Below are positions 23,472 through 30,923 of a DNA stretch of 53,334 bases, in pieces. The notes under the pieces were generated by a model. That model made no database searches. It saw nothing but the letters and a program-made list of their open reading frames with translations, and was not told the DNA's origin. This DNA is from Candidatus Poribacteria bacterium. Its GTDB lineage: Bacteria; Poribacteria; WGA-4E; WGA-3G. Position 1 is the first letter of the stretch. Each line of letters begins with the position of its first letter. The position numbers and the translations under genes are program-made. The stretch is from the NCBI GenBank assembly GCA_012271015.1, contig JAAXHD010000189.1, positions 45,962 to 99,295 on the forward strand. Reading direction: 5' to 3'.

Positions 23472-24560
23472 TCAAAAACATTGCGCTATCGCTTGTAGAA
23501 CATGCCGATCCTCTACATCGTCGCGGATAACGACTTCTCCGATACGTGTCGGCAGGATGAGGCGGAGTTTACCACCTAACGTCTTTTTATCTAAATACAT
23601 TGCGTCACATAAGGCTTCAGGAGTAAGGTCAGAAGGGAGAGTGATGGGCAATTTCGCCCGCTTTAAGAGGGCGCGTTGCCGTTGAAAATCGGTTTCAGAG
23701 AACATCCCTAAATTGACAGCCAACTGCGCCGCACAATTCATACCGATAGAAACCGCTTCGCCGTGTCGATACCTGTTGTAGTGTGTTAGTGCTTCCAGCG
23801 CGTGTCCAAAGGTGTGTCCATAATTCAGCACCATCCGCAGTCGGCTTTCCTTTTCATCTTTAGCGACGATCTCTGCCTTGTTGACGCACGCCTGTGAGAT
23901 AATTTCAATAAGTGTCGTGTCGTCTAAGTTTAGGATAGCCTCCAGATTTTCTTCAACCCTTTCAAACAGCGGTTCATCACGGATAACACCCATTTTGATA
24001 ACTTCGATAAGTCCTGCGCGAATATCGCGTTGTGGCAAGGTCTTGAGCGTTCCTACATCAATGACGACCAACTTCGGTTGATGAAACGCACCGATGAGGT
24101 TTTTGCCTTTTGGATGATTAATCGCAGTCTTGCCGCCGACGCTCGCGTCAACCTGCGCTTGTAACGTCGTAGGAATCTGAACGTAAGGAATACCCCGCAT
24201 GTATACAGCGGCGGCGAACCCAGCCAAATCACCGATGACCCCACCACCGAGAGCAATGATTATTGAACCCCGATCGAGTTGGTGTTCCACCAAACTGTCC
24301 TGTATCCGGGAGAACTGCGCCAACGATTTGCTCTCTTCGCCACCGAGCACTTCAATCGTGCAGACATCAAGCCCGACATCTTTGAGGCTCTTCAGCACAA
24401 CAGGCATATAGCGCGTTTTGACAAACGCGTCCGAAACGATGAGCACCTTATTTGATTTTGTATGGGGTGTAAGCAATTCTCCAACGCCGTTGAGGAGTTC
24501 TGTCCCAACAACAAGTGGATAACTGTTATCTCCAAGTTCCACATGTAAGGTTTTCGTCAT
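23472..24560 (-). CDS. aroB: 3-dehydroquinate synthase
   Basis: 362 residues, normal length. It carries out step 2 of the shikimate pathway, converting DAHP to 3-dehydroquinate with NAD+ and a divalent metal. The family blocks are all present: ALGGGVIGDLAGFAA (NAD binding, near residue 103), RGIPYVQIPTTLQAQVDASVGGKT, NLIGAFHQP, AGLIEVIKMG, VLNYGHTFGHALEA and RHGEAVSIGM, the last two carrying metal-binding histidines. Its ATG overlaps the aroK stop (ATGA), so translation is coupled. The protein is cytoplasmic. The downstream stretch carries the GGGTTGC palindrome and the GTCGGTTATCGG repeats. Confidence 0.95.
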   Translation of the reverse strand: MTKTLHVELGDNSYPLVVGTELLNGVGELLTPHTKSNKVLIVSDAFVKTRYMPVVLKSLKDVGLDVCTIEVLGGEESKSLAQFSRIQDSLVEHQLDRGSIIIALGGGVIGDLAGFAAAVYMRGIPYVQIPTTLQAQVDASVGGKTAINHPKGKNLIGAFHQPKLVVIDVGTLKTLPQRDIRAGLIEVIKMGVIRDEPLFERVEENLEAILNLDDTTLIEIISQACVNKAEIVAKDEKESRLRMVLNYGHTFGHALEALTHYNRYRHGEAVSIGMNCAAQLAVNLGMFSETDFQRQRALLKRAKLPITLPSDLTPEALCDAMYLDKKTLGGKLRLILPTRIGEVVIRDDVEDRHVLQAIAQCF

Positions 24561-25102
24561 TTTGGATTCCTGGTGCTTTTCCGAAACATCCGTTTGATGT
24601 GCATAATAATTTCACCAAATGAGCGTCCCGTTGTGCTTATCATGTGATCGGAAACCTCTGCATAGTAGGGATGTCGTTCTGCCAACATCGACTGGATTTT
24701 CGCGAGTGGGTCAGGAGTTTGGAGTAGAGGTCGGTGTGCTTGGTGTCCAACACGCTTATAGATTTCCTCCGGCGTTGCTGTAAGGCAGAAGACAACGCCA
24801 TTTCGCTTCAGTTCTGTCATATTCGCTTCTCTCAGGACGACACCACCACCGGTGGAAATAACATGGTTTTGCAGTTTCGACACCTGACGAACGGCTTCAC
24901 TCTCAAGCTCCCGAAAAGCAGGTTCCCCGTCCTCCGCGAAGATGTCGCTGATACGTCGCCGACTGTTTCGTTCAACAATCTCGTCTGTATCTACGTAGCG
25001 CATCCGCAGTTGTGAAGAAATCCGTCTTCCGATAGAAGTTTTTCCGGTGCCCATAAAACCGACAAGCACAATATTGGGGCGTTTTTTGACGGGGCGTTGC
25101 AC
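24557..25102 (-). CDS. aroK: Shikimate kinase
   Basis: 181 residues, normal length. The P-loop is GFMGTGKTS (residues 15-23). The shikimate-binding DTDEIVERNSRRRI, the FRELESEAV segment, the STGGGVV loop and the HRPLL lid arginine region follow in the usual order. It phosphorylates shikimate with ATP in chorismate synthesis. The start is GTG at 25102 with AAGG about 11 nt upstream. It forms a two-gene aroK-aroB operon with a 4-nt overlap. A long inverted repeat with a possible promoter lies directly upstream (25124-25180). Confidence 0.93.
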   Translation of the reverse strand: MQRPVKKRPNIVLVGFMGTGKTSIGRRISSQLRMRYVDTDEIVERNSRRRISDIFAEDGEPAFRELESEAVRQVSKLQNHVISTGGGVVLREANMTELKRNGVVFCLTATPEEIYKRVGHQAHRPLLQTPDPLAKIQSMLAERHPYYAEVSDHMISTTGRSFGEIIMHIKRMFRKSTRNPK

Positions 25103-25123
25103 CTGATTTCTACCTTTTAATAG

Positions 25124-25180
25124 TTTTAACCATCAACTCGTGCTTTAACATTTATAACCGAGTCGAGTTGACGGTTAAAG
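25124..25180 (-). promoter_or_regulatory. Long inverted repeat and possible promoter of aroKB
   Basis: Arms TTTTAACCATCAACTCG (25124-25140) and CGAGTTGACGGTTAAAG (25164-25180) are complementary at 15 of 17 positions. On the minus strand TTTAAC (25179-25174), 17 bp, TATAAA (25156-25151) form a plausible promoter whose -10 box sits in the loop. It could be a regulated operator or a leader hairpin. Between here and 25636 there is no gene, only repeats. Confidence 0.4.
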
Positions 25181-25316
25181 TTATTCGTTATCAGTCGCCA
25201 GTTAAAGAGGTCATTGGTAACAGTGGTACCGTAGGTTGGGTTGAGCGATAAAAACTCAATCTTCTCTCGTTGCTTACGAAACTGCAGCCAAGACTCGATG
25301 CTTGTAAACAGATCCA

Positions 25317-25367
25317 GCGAAACCCAACAAATTCACCATTTTCAGAAAAACATCGTTGGGTTTCACT
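25317..25367. repeat. GAAACCCAAC inverted repeat, copy 2
   Basis: GCGAAACCCAAC near 25317-25328 and CGTTGGGTTTCACTC near 25353-25367 pair as at 16855-16903. Further partial GGTTGGGTT words occur at 25224 and 25440 in the same gene-free stretch. Confidence 0.45.
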
Positions 25368-25553
25368 CAGGCTTTGGATGTTCAAGGACCCCCTGGACTT
25401 TGAAGTCGATTGTCTTTGTCCAATCTTTCGGAGGCACTCGTTCAACCCAACCTACGGTGTGTGCATAGTTTTCTCTGCGTTCTGCCGACATGTGCAACTG
25501 ACAACCGATACCTGGTAACCATTATACCACCTTCAAAAAATATTGCAAAGGTT

Positions 25554-25582
25554 TTGCACCAATTTTTGAGGTATGGTATAAT
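25554..25582 (+). promoter_or_regulatory. Sigma70-type promoter for the GNAT pair and glycosyltransferase
   Basis: TTGCAC (25554-25559), a 17-bp spacer and TATAAT (25577-25582), about 143 nt before the first acetyltransferase start. Confidence 0.55.
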
Positions 25583-25635
25583 TAGTTGTTGGTTTTCAGT
25601 TTTCAGTTAAGAGGTTTTGTTAAACCGAAGTGCGC

Positions 25636-25724
25636 AGCCCGTAAGCGTAGCGGAGGGCGAATATACGGAGAGGAACGTTAGTTATCCAAACCCACCTCAC
25701 CGAACCGCAAGGTATAATTAAAAG
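25636..25724 (+). repeat. Dispersed leader repeat, full copy, ending at a start codon
   Basis: It runs AGCCCGTAAGCGTAGCGGAG, GGCGAATATACGGAGAGGAA, a short spacer, CACCTCACCGAACCGC and AAGGTATAATTAAAAG, and ends directly at the ATG of the GNAT gene at 25725. It matches the opposite-strand copy at 11817-11925. Confidence 0.65.
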
Positions 25725-26321
25725 ATGGCACGACAGCTCAGAATGGTACGTCCCAATTTAGAAAATTTATCCGAACTCGAACTCCCGCCAGGCTACGGCA
25801 TACGAACCTATCGTCAGGGAGATGAGGTGCATTGGGCACATATCATTAGTGACTCGTTTGGCGGAAGAAAACGCACTGCTCAAGATACGAGGAACGAGAT
25901 TACCGGTAGAGACGTATTCATTCCTAATGGACTCTATTTTGCAACACATCAGGATATTCCCGTTGGAACTGCTTGTGCATGGCGGGAATCTGTAGATGAG
26001 AAGGATGTCGGCTATGTGCACATGGTAGGCGTTGTCGCTGAACACACCGGACATAAACTCGGAAAATGGGTCTCACTCGCCGTTCTGATCTATTTCCGCG
26101 ACAACGGATTCAAATGCTCAATGCTGGATACCGACGATTTCCGTGTGCCTGCTGTCAAGACTTATCTGAATTTAGGATTCATCCCCGTTTACGTTGAAGA
26201 CGGACAACCCAAACGGTGGCGAGACATTTTTGAGAAATTGGGACTGCCCTCTATGTCCTCGCAAATCGAGAACGTCAGAGAAACACTTCCTGAGGATCTG
26301 TGGGTGAAAGTATCGCGTTAG
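25725..26321 (+). CDS. GNAT-family N-acetyltransferase, tandem copy 1
   Basis: 198 residues. The GNAT acetyl-CoA site shows as VGVVAEHTGHKLGKWV, where the usual Q/RxxGxG/A loop is EHTGHKLGK, followed by LDTDDFRVPAVKTYLNLGF, the typical end of a GNAT domain (NxxxxxxYxxxGF). The N-terminal YGIRTYRQGDEVHWAHI strand-helix is shared with the next gene. About 32 C-terminal residues are extra. It would transfer acetyl from acetyl-CoA to an amine. The substrate is unknown. The translation site AAGG comes from the leader repeat. It is followed 7 nt later by a paralogue and then the membrane glycosyltransferase, probably one transcript. Confidence 0.8.
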   Translation: MARQLRMVRPNLENLSELELPPGYGIRTYRQGDEVHWAHIISDSFGGRKRTAQDTRNEITGRDVFIPNGLYFATHQDIPVGTACAWRESVDEKDVGYVHMVGVVAEHTGHKLGKWVSLAVLIYFRDNGFKCSMLDTDDFRVPAVKTYLNLGFIPVYVEDGQPKRWRDIFEKLGLPSMSSQIENVRETLPEDLWVKVSR

Positions 26322-26328
26322 AAGTAGC

Positions 26329-26862
26329 ATGGAAGATCAACTCAAAATGGCTCGTCACAGTTTAGAAAATCTGCCGACGCTCCAGTGTCCTGAAGGGTAT
26401 CATATCCGCACCTACCGACAAGGAGACGAAACACATTGGGCGCGAATCATGGACATCGCCTTCGTAGACCAAGGCAGAACCACCCAAGATACCTACACTA
26501 ACGTTATTAACCAACCCAATTTCGATCCAGATGGCTTTTGTTTCGTTATTCACAAAGATATGCCTATCGGTACAGCGTGTGCTTGGCAGGAATCTCTTCG
26601 TGGCAAACCGATTGGCTACATTGACATGCTTGCTGTGCTGCCGGAGCACACAGGGCATAGACTCGGAAAATGGTTAACAGTGTTTCTCTTGCACTATTTT
26701 AAAGAGCGACGTGTGGCATCCGTAATGTTAGACACAGACGATTTTCGACTCCCCGCAATCAAAAATTATCTCAACTTAGGGTTCGTTCCTGTTTATGCGG
26801 GTGAAAACCACCTGCTACGTTGGCGGAGTATCTTTGAAAAGCTGGACCTTTTCCAAAAATGA
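26329..26862 (+). CDS. GNAT-family N-acetyltransferase, tandem copy 2
   Basis: 177 residues, strongly similar to the preceding gene (both begin with an R-Q-L-R/K-M-A/V-R-type segment and share YRQGDE.HWA, GTACAWQESL, EHTGH.LGKW, LDTDDFR.PA.K.YLNLGF). This makes a clear tandem duplication with divergence. It has the same GNAT fold and acetyl-CoA loop, and lacks the C-terminal extension of copy 1. No strong ribosome site is seen before the ATG at 26329. The stop overlaps the start of the downstream glycosyltransferase (ATGA), so production is coupled to it. Confidence 0.8.
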   Translation: MEDQLKMARHSLENLPTLQCPEGYHIRTYRQGDETHWARIMDIAFVDQGRTTQDTYTNVINQPNFDPDGFCFVIHKDMPIGTACAWQESLRGKPIGYIDMLAVLPEHTGHRLGKWLTVFLLHYFKERRVASVMLDTDDFRLPAIKNYLNLGFVPVYAGENHLLRWRSIFEKLDLFQK

Positions 26863-28652
26863 GAGTACTTCTCGCGGTGAGAAACTGTTTTCGTTTATCG
26901 AATAGCTTTGTTATACCCGCGATCCTCATCAGTGGCTTCAGTTTCCGACTCATCGGCATAAACATCGGCTTGCCTGATTCTCCCGACCCCCGTGAAGTGC
27001 TAATCGCACGAGATGTTCTGAATCTAATCCACTTCACAGCCCCTCCTCAAATCTACAACTGGCCCGGAACGGCATGGTTTTACATCATTGCGGTGGTAGG
27101 TAAATTGCTGTCGCTTACGGGTTGGCAATTAACAGAAGCCCGCGTAATCTTATTGGCACGCGGTATCAACGTTCTGTTGTCTACAGCAACACTTTGGTTC
27201 ACCTACCGCATCGGCGTTCACTGTTTCAGCAAACGTATAGGTCAGATTGCGACCGGATTACTCACTGTGGCGATGTTACATGCCACGAATGAATCGCGTT
27301 TTGCACTTGTTGACATCCCCGCGACTTTCTGTGTAACGTTGTTTCTCTATCTTGTGACGCGTGAGCGGTCTTCCTCAGACGCGCTCACATTTCAAACAGC
27401 GGTATGGCTCGGCGTTATCGCAGGAGTTGGTTTCGCAGTCAAATTTACAACTGTTTTCGCCAGTTTCTCTCTGCTGGTTTTCACTCTAAGTGAAGACTTT
27501 CCTCCACGCGGTAGGGGCAGTTTGAAACCACATCTACCAGGGAGCTCCGTAACTCCTAAAAAATTAGCAACAATCATCGGCGTTTCCGCACTAACCTTTA
27601 CGCTCCTCTGCCCCTATTGGCTCATTGATCTGGTTTCGCCAGAGTGGAATTTCTTCTTTGAGGATTTCTGGTACGAAGCTACCCATTACCATCGCGGGCA
27701 CTTCGGTCTCATCGCTGCAGCGGAATCTGGCTTACTACATCGGTTTATCTATCTGTGGACGCTCCTGAAATGGGGCATGGGGCTGCCACTTGCACTCCTC
27801 GCGAGTTTGGGAGTCGTGTGTGCGATGGTGGAGATAAAAAGAAATCGCGAGCATGGGAAAACACCCAAGCAAAAACACTCGCTTCTACAAAAAGAGAAGG
27901 CGGTTGGTAAGTTTGCTACAGCAGAAGTGCTCTTACTAACTTTCGTCATTCCCTATCTACTCTTTATCGGGATACATAAAGTTAAGTTCGCACGTCATCT
28001 ACTCATACTCTATCCGACGCTCACTGTGCTCGCCGCTGCCGCATTCGTCCGTTTTCCGAACATTGTAAAAACCCTATTTCAGCTGGTCCATCCACGCGAG
28101 ACTCTGAATTCCCCGCATTCCACTGAAAGATTCAATACATTTGGGAAATGGTTTGGCATCGTTTTGGGGGGTGTTGTCGTGCTTTACTCGTTAATTTATA
28201 CCCTTTCCTTCGCCTCTATCCAATTCTCGCAACCCACTAAAATTGCAGCATCCGACTGGATAGCCACACACATTCCTCAAGAGGACTCCATTGCTATTGC
28301 GCCAGAGACCTTATTCGACTGGCTTCTTCCTGAGTTAGATTTCGTCGTAACAGATGAAAAGGTGAAATGGGTTCTTATCCTCGTGCCAGATCTTGAAGTG
28401 TTCCGAAAATACCAAGAGACACCTCAACGCTATCAAGCTGAGGATTGGTACCCTCTCAGTGAAATTGGATTCGAGGAAACGCTTGCGTTTTACGAGCGAG
28501 TCTTAGGGGAAGGAAGTCGATATGAATTGCACAAGACCTTCCGGTGCGCGCCGAAGTTCTTCGGTCTCGAAATAATATCCGATAGTGGTGCCCCGTTTCC
28601 GATGCGAGCACTTGCACATCCAGAACTCCGCATCTATCGGTATGTCAACTGA
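26859..28652 (+). CDS. GT39/ArnT-like membrane glycosyltransferase
   Basis: 597 residues. About ten membrane helices fill residues 15-440, followed by a soluble C-terminal domain (from about 455, SDWIATHIPQEDSIAIAPET). The first extracytoplasmic loop contains PDSPDPREVLIARD, the acidic catalytic-type site of GT39/PMT and ArnT-like enzymes that use polyprenyl-phosphate sugars. Later segments, including YWLIDLVSPEWNFFFEDFWYEATHYHRGH, look like members of this superfamily. It is located in the cytoplasmic membrane. A cytoplasmic-loop stretch, GKTPKQKHS (about residues 331-339), is encoded by the 21-bp repeat element. It is coupled by ATGA overlap to the GNAT pair, so an acetylated glycoconjugate pathway is conceivable. 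Confidence 0.75.
   Translation: MRVLLAVRNCFRLSNSFVIPAILISGFSFRLIGINIGLPDSPDPREVLIARDVLNLIHFTAPPQIYNWPGTAWFYIIAVVGKLLSLTGWQLTEARVILLARGINVLLSTATLWFTYRIGVHCFSKRIGQIATGLLTVAMLHATNESRFALVDIPATFCVTLFLYLVTRERSSSDALTFQTAVWLGVIAGVGFAVKFTTVFASFSLLVFTLSEDFPPRGRGSLKPHLPGSSVTPKKLATIIGVSALTFTLLCPYWLIDLVSPEWNFFFEDFWYEATHYHRGHFGLIAAAESGLLHRFIYLWTLLKWGMGLPLALLASLGVVCAMVEIKRNREHGKTPKQKHSLLQKEKAVGKFATAEVLLLTFVIPYLLFIGIHKVKFARHLLILYPTLTVLAAAAFVRFPNIVKTLFQLVHPRETLNSPHSTERFNTFGKWFGIVLGGVVVLYSLIYTLSFASIQFSQPTKIAASDWIATHIPQEDSIAIAPETLFDWLLPELDFVVTDEKVKWVLILVPDLEVFRKYQETPQRYQAEDWYPLSEIGFEETLAFYERVLGEGSRYELHKTFRCAPKFFGLEIISDSGAPFPMRALAHPELRIYRYVN
27856..27879 (-). repeat. GTGTTTTTGCTTGGGTGTTTT element inside the glycosyltransferase gene
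   Basis: The element is on the minus strand and is read through by the plus-strand gene as KTPKQKHS in a Lys/Arg-rich loop. Confidence 0.75.
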
Positions 28653-28695
28653 ATGGTGCGGTGAAGTGTAAAGACTTAGGATCTCGCGTGGTCGT

Positions 28696-29346
28696 TCACA
28701 TCAGGGGGTTCTTGAAATGACCCTTTTGAATAGGGACAATCGTTGATAGGATTTGATAAAGCACATCCGATGCAATCGCGTCGGCATCAATGATTCGAAC
28801 CATGTCTTGGGGATAGTGATCAATCAAAGGTTCGGTTTCCCGTTTGTAAACGTCCCACCGATAGCGAACCACCATTTCTTCAGCATCATCGATTCGATTC
28901 TCTTTAAGTGCCCGCCCACGGATCCGTTTAAACATAACCTCGCGGTCTTCACAGACCATGTAGATCACCTTAAAGAGTTTTATATGGGGTGCTATCAAAC
29001 CTGCTTGTATAATGTTCCGTGGGATCCCATCAAGGATAAGCAGATCGGTTTCCGGCGAGTAAATCTGCTCACGGACCTTAGCCGCCATGTAGTCTTGCCA
29101 GATTCTGATTGTGATGTGATCTGGGACTAATTTACCGATTCCTGCGTATTCTTGGAAAATCTGTCCGCATTTGGAATTGACATCAAGTTCGCGGAACATA
29201 TCTCCGCTGGAGACATGGAAAATGCCAGGGATTTGTGATAGCATTTTCCCTTGTGTTCCCTTGCCAACACCAGGGGGACCCACAAGCATCACTGCTTGAT
29301 AACACAGTCCATCCGCCTCGTGTAGAGGGCTTATATCCATTGTCAT
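28696..29346 (-). CDS. adk: Adenylate kinase (nucleoside monophosphate kinase)
   Basis: 216 residues. The P-loop is GPPGVGKGTQ (residues 23-32). The NMP-binding FHVSSGDMFRE, the LILDGIPRN segment (normally DGFPR) and RYRWDVYKRETEPLIDHY near the end are the usual adenylate kinase blocks. The lid lacks zinc cysteines. It catalyses ATP + AMP to 2 ADP in the cytoplasm. The N-terminal extension of about 15 residues before the first strand is unusual. An ATG two codons later is equally possible. It follows xylA by 76 nt and may be transcribed with it. UMP/CMP kinase activity cannot be excluded. Confidence 0.82.
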   Translation of the reverse strand: MTMDISPLHEADGLCYQAVMLVGPPGVGKGTQGKMLSQIPGIFHVSSGDMFRELDVNSKCGQIFQEYAGIGKLVPDHITIRIWQDYMAAKVREQIYSPETDLLILDGIPRNIIQAGLIAPHIKLFKVIYMVCEDREVMFKRIRGRALKENRIDDAEEMVVRYRWDVYKRETEPLIDHYPQDMVRIIDADAIASDVLYQILSTIVPIQKGHFKNPLM

Positions 29347-29422
29347 GTCTGTTTTTGTCCTCTGCCGCCTTTATTTCTCGTCGTTGAGTTAGCGCGATTC
29401 ACATGCCTGTCTATAATAAATC

Positions 29423-30475
29423 TTACGCTCCAAGAAGGTGTTCAAGAATATAGAAGTCCAAACCTTCATAATCTCTATCCGTGATAAATTCCTGTTCGAC
29501 CTTTTTGTCAAACGTTCGGACCTTCTCAAGTAGGTTAAGGAAGATTCTACGACTACTCAATAGGTGTTTTGTTGAGATGTCACGGGGTTGGGTTCGCATG
29601 ACTTTCACATCTAATCCGATAAATTCGCCGTTTCTACCGTATCCGTTTTCTTCCAGGACCCGTACCTGATTAAACGCACGCCGTAAATTGACTGAACCGA
29701 ACGCCTTATCTTGGTCGAATTTTAACCCGTTTTGGTCGTTGAGATGGACGCTCCAAAGTTTCTTATGATAGAGAGCATATCCCATCTCGTCCGATGGTTC
29801 TAAACCTGCGAGAATAGCATGCGCACTTTCGATTAACCCGCCAACGCGCTCCGGTGCGTCACTGGCATAGGCTAAACCGATAGCGTGTCCGATGGTAGGA
29901 ATGTAAGCGATGTCCATCGGTTCGTTCGGTTTGGGTTCTATAAGGATTCGGACTTCTGGATCGTATTCAAGCAAGGCGTTCATTGCGTCCAAAATTTGCC
30001 CAACCGCCCCTGCTGAATCTTTCGTTTCTCGGATATAGGTCCCTTCACGTGCAAGCCACAACACGAGATTTTGGCACCCAATCTCGTTCGCGATATCCAC
30101 ACACCGTTTTGAACGTTCCAGGGCATAGTGCCTTTCTTTTGGGGAATTAGAAGTGTAAGCTCCATCAATCGTCTGTGGAGATTCCCACAACCGAGGTGCC
30201 ACGACCTCTGCTGTCAACCCGTGGTCGTCGAGTTGTTTTTTGACAGATTTTGTCTGCGCTATCAGTTGCGCATGTGTTTTCTCGTCAATATCCGGCACAA
30301 TGTCATCGTCGTGAAACTGAATTCCAACAAAACCGAGATCGCGATAAAATCCAACCTTTTCATCGAAACTGAACGTCTCCCGAACAGGGGGTCCAAAAGG
30401 GTCTGTTCCTTCGTGTATATTCCACGGTCCGAAAGAGAAACAATATTCTGTTGTTCCTTTAGCGGGTTCGCGCAT
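29423..30475 (-). CDS. xylA: Xylose isomerase
   Basis: About 350 residues. The catalytic segment is FHDDDIVP (His55, Asp58). Metal ligands lie in LIEPKPNEP, LIESAHA, HLNDQNGLKFDQDKAFG and FIGLDVKV. This is the full set for class I xylose isomerases of the actinobacterial type, not just a generic TIM barrel. It interconverts D-xylose and D-xylulose, often also glucose and fructose, with Mg2+ or Mn2+. Two adjacent ATGs exist; the second (30475) has AGGAGA at better spacing. It is expressed from the near-consensus promoter at 30598-30626. No xylulokinase is in the window. Confidence 0.85.
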   Translation of the reverse strand: MREPAKGTTEYCFSFGPWNIHEGTDPFGPPVRETFSFDEKVGFYRDLGFVGIQFHDDDIVPDIDEKTHAQLIAQTKSVKKQLDDHGLTAEVVAPRLWESPQTIDGAYTSNSPKERHYALERSKRCVDIANEIGCQNLVLWLAREGTYIRETKDSAGAVGQILDAMNALLEYDPEVRILIEPKPNEPMDIAYIPTIGHAIGLAYASDAPERVGGLIESAHAILAGLEPSDEMGYALYHKKLWSVHLNDQNGLKFDQDKAFGSVNLRRAFNQVRVLEENGYGRNGEFIGLDVKVMRTQPRDISTKHLLSSRRIFLNLLEKVRTFDKKVEQEFITDRDYEGLDFYILEHLLGA

Positions 30476-30597
30476 CATCTTCTCCTGTACGCAACGTTTA
30501 ATCTTCCATTTCGTTACAAAAATTGCCTTAATCGCTTTGTTTTGGAAACGTTACGTTAGCGATAAGGATACGAAAAAACTGCTTGACTTTTCTAATC

Positions 30598-30626
30598 AGT
30601 ATACAGTATTATTTAAAATGTGTCAA
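30598..30626 (-). promoter_or_regulatory. Promoter of xylA, overlapping an opposite promoter inside an inverted repeat
   Basis: On the minus strand TTGACA (30626-30621), 17 bp, TATACT (30603-30598). On the plus strand TTGACT (30583-30588), 18 bp, TATTAT (30607-30612). Both -35 boxes lie in the arms GCTTGAC (30581-30587) and GTCAAGC (30622-30628), so the two promoters face each other and overlap. Confidence 0.6.
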
Positions 30627-30709
30627 GCAATTTTGTAGTTAGGGTGTGTAAATATTTTTCAAAGCTTGTAGATGTCACCCGTACGGGGTTCGCTGTTAGG
30701 GTCTATCAA

Positions 30710-30778
30710 CGTTCTACAGAGATGTCACCCCTGAATTAACGGTATGAATGCGCGTGTGGCATTCCCCGGGGGTTGAAG
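30710..30778 (-). repeat. Hairpin-containing dispersed element, copy 2 (diverged)
   Basis: On the minus strand CCCCCGGGGAATGCCA, then CATTCATACCGTTAATTC, then a stretch ending CTGTAGAAC, aligning with 19781-19841. The hairpin has decayed. GATGTCACCC also recurs nearby at 30671 and 30721. The rest of 30479-30923 shows no gene. Confidence 0.5.
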
Positions 30779-30923
30779 AGGAATAGGTCAAAATCGGGAT
30801 TAGAAACACCGCCCACAAGAGGAGGCGGAGGTCTAATGCCAAAAACTTTACCACCGTGTAGTTAGCACTTGTAAACCGATATTGCGAATCAGACATGCTG
30901 GATAAGAAAGGAACCTTCCCGGA

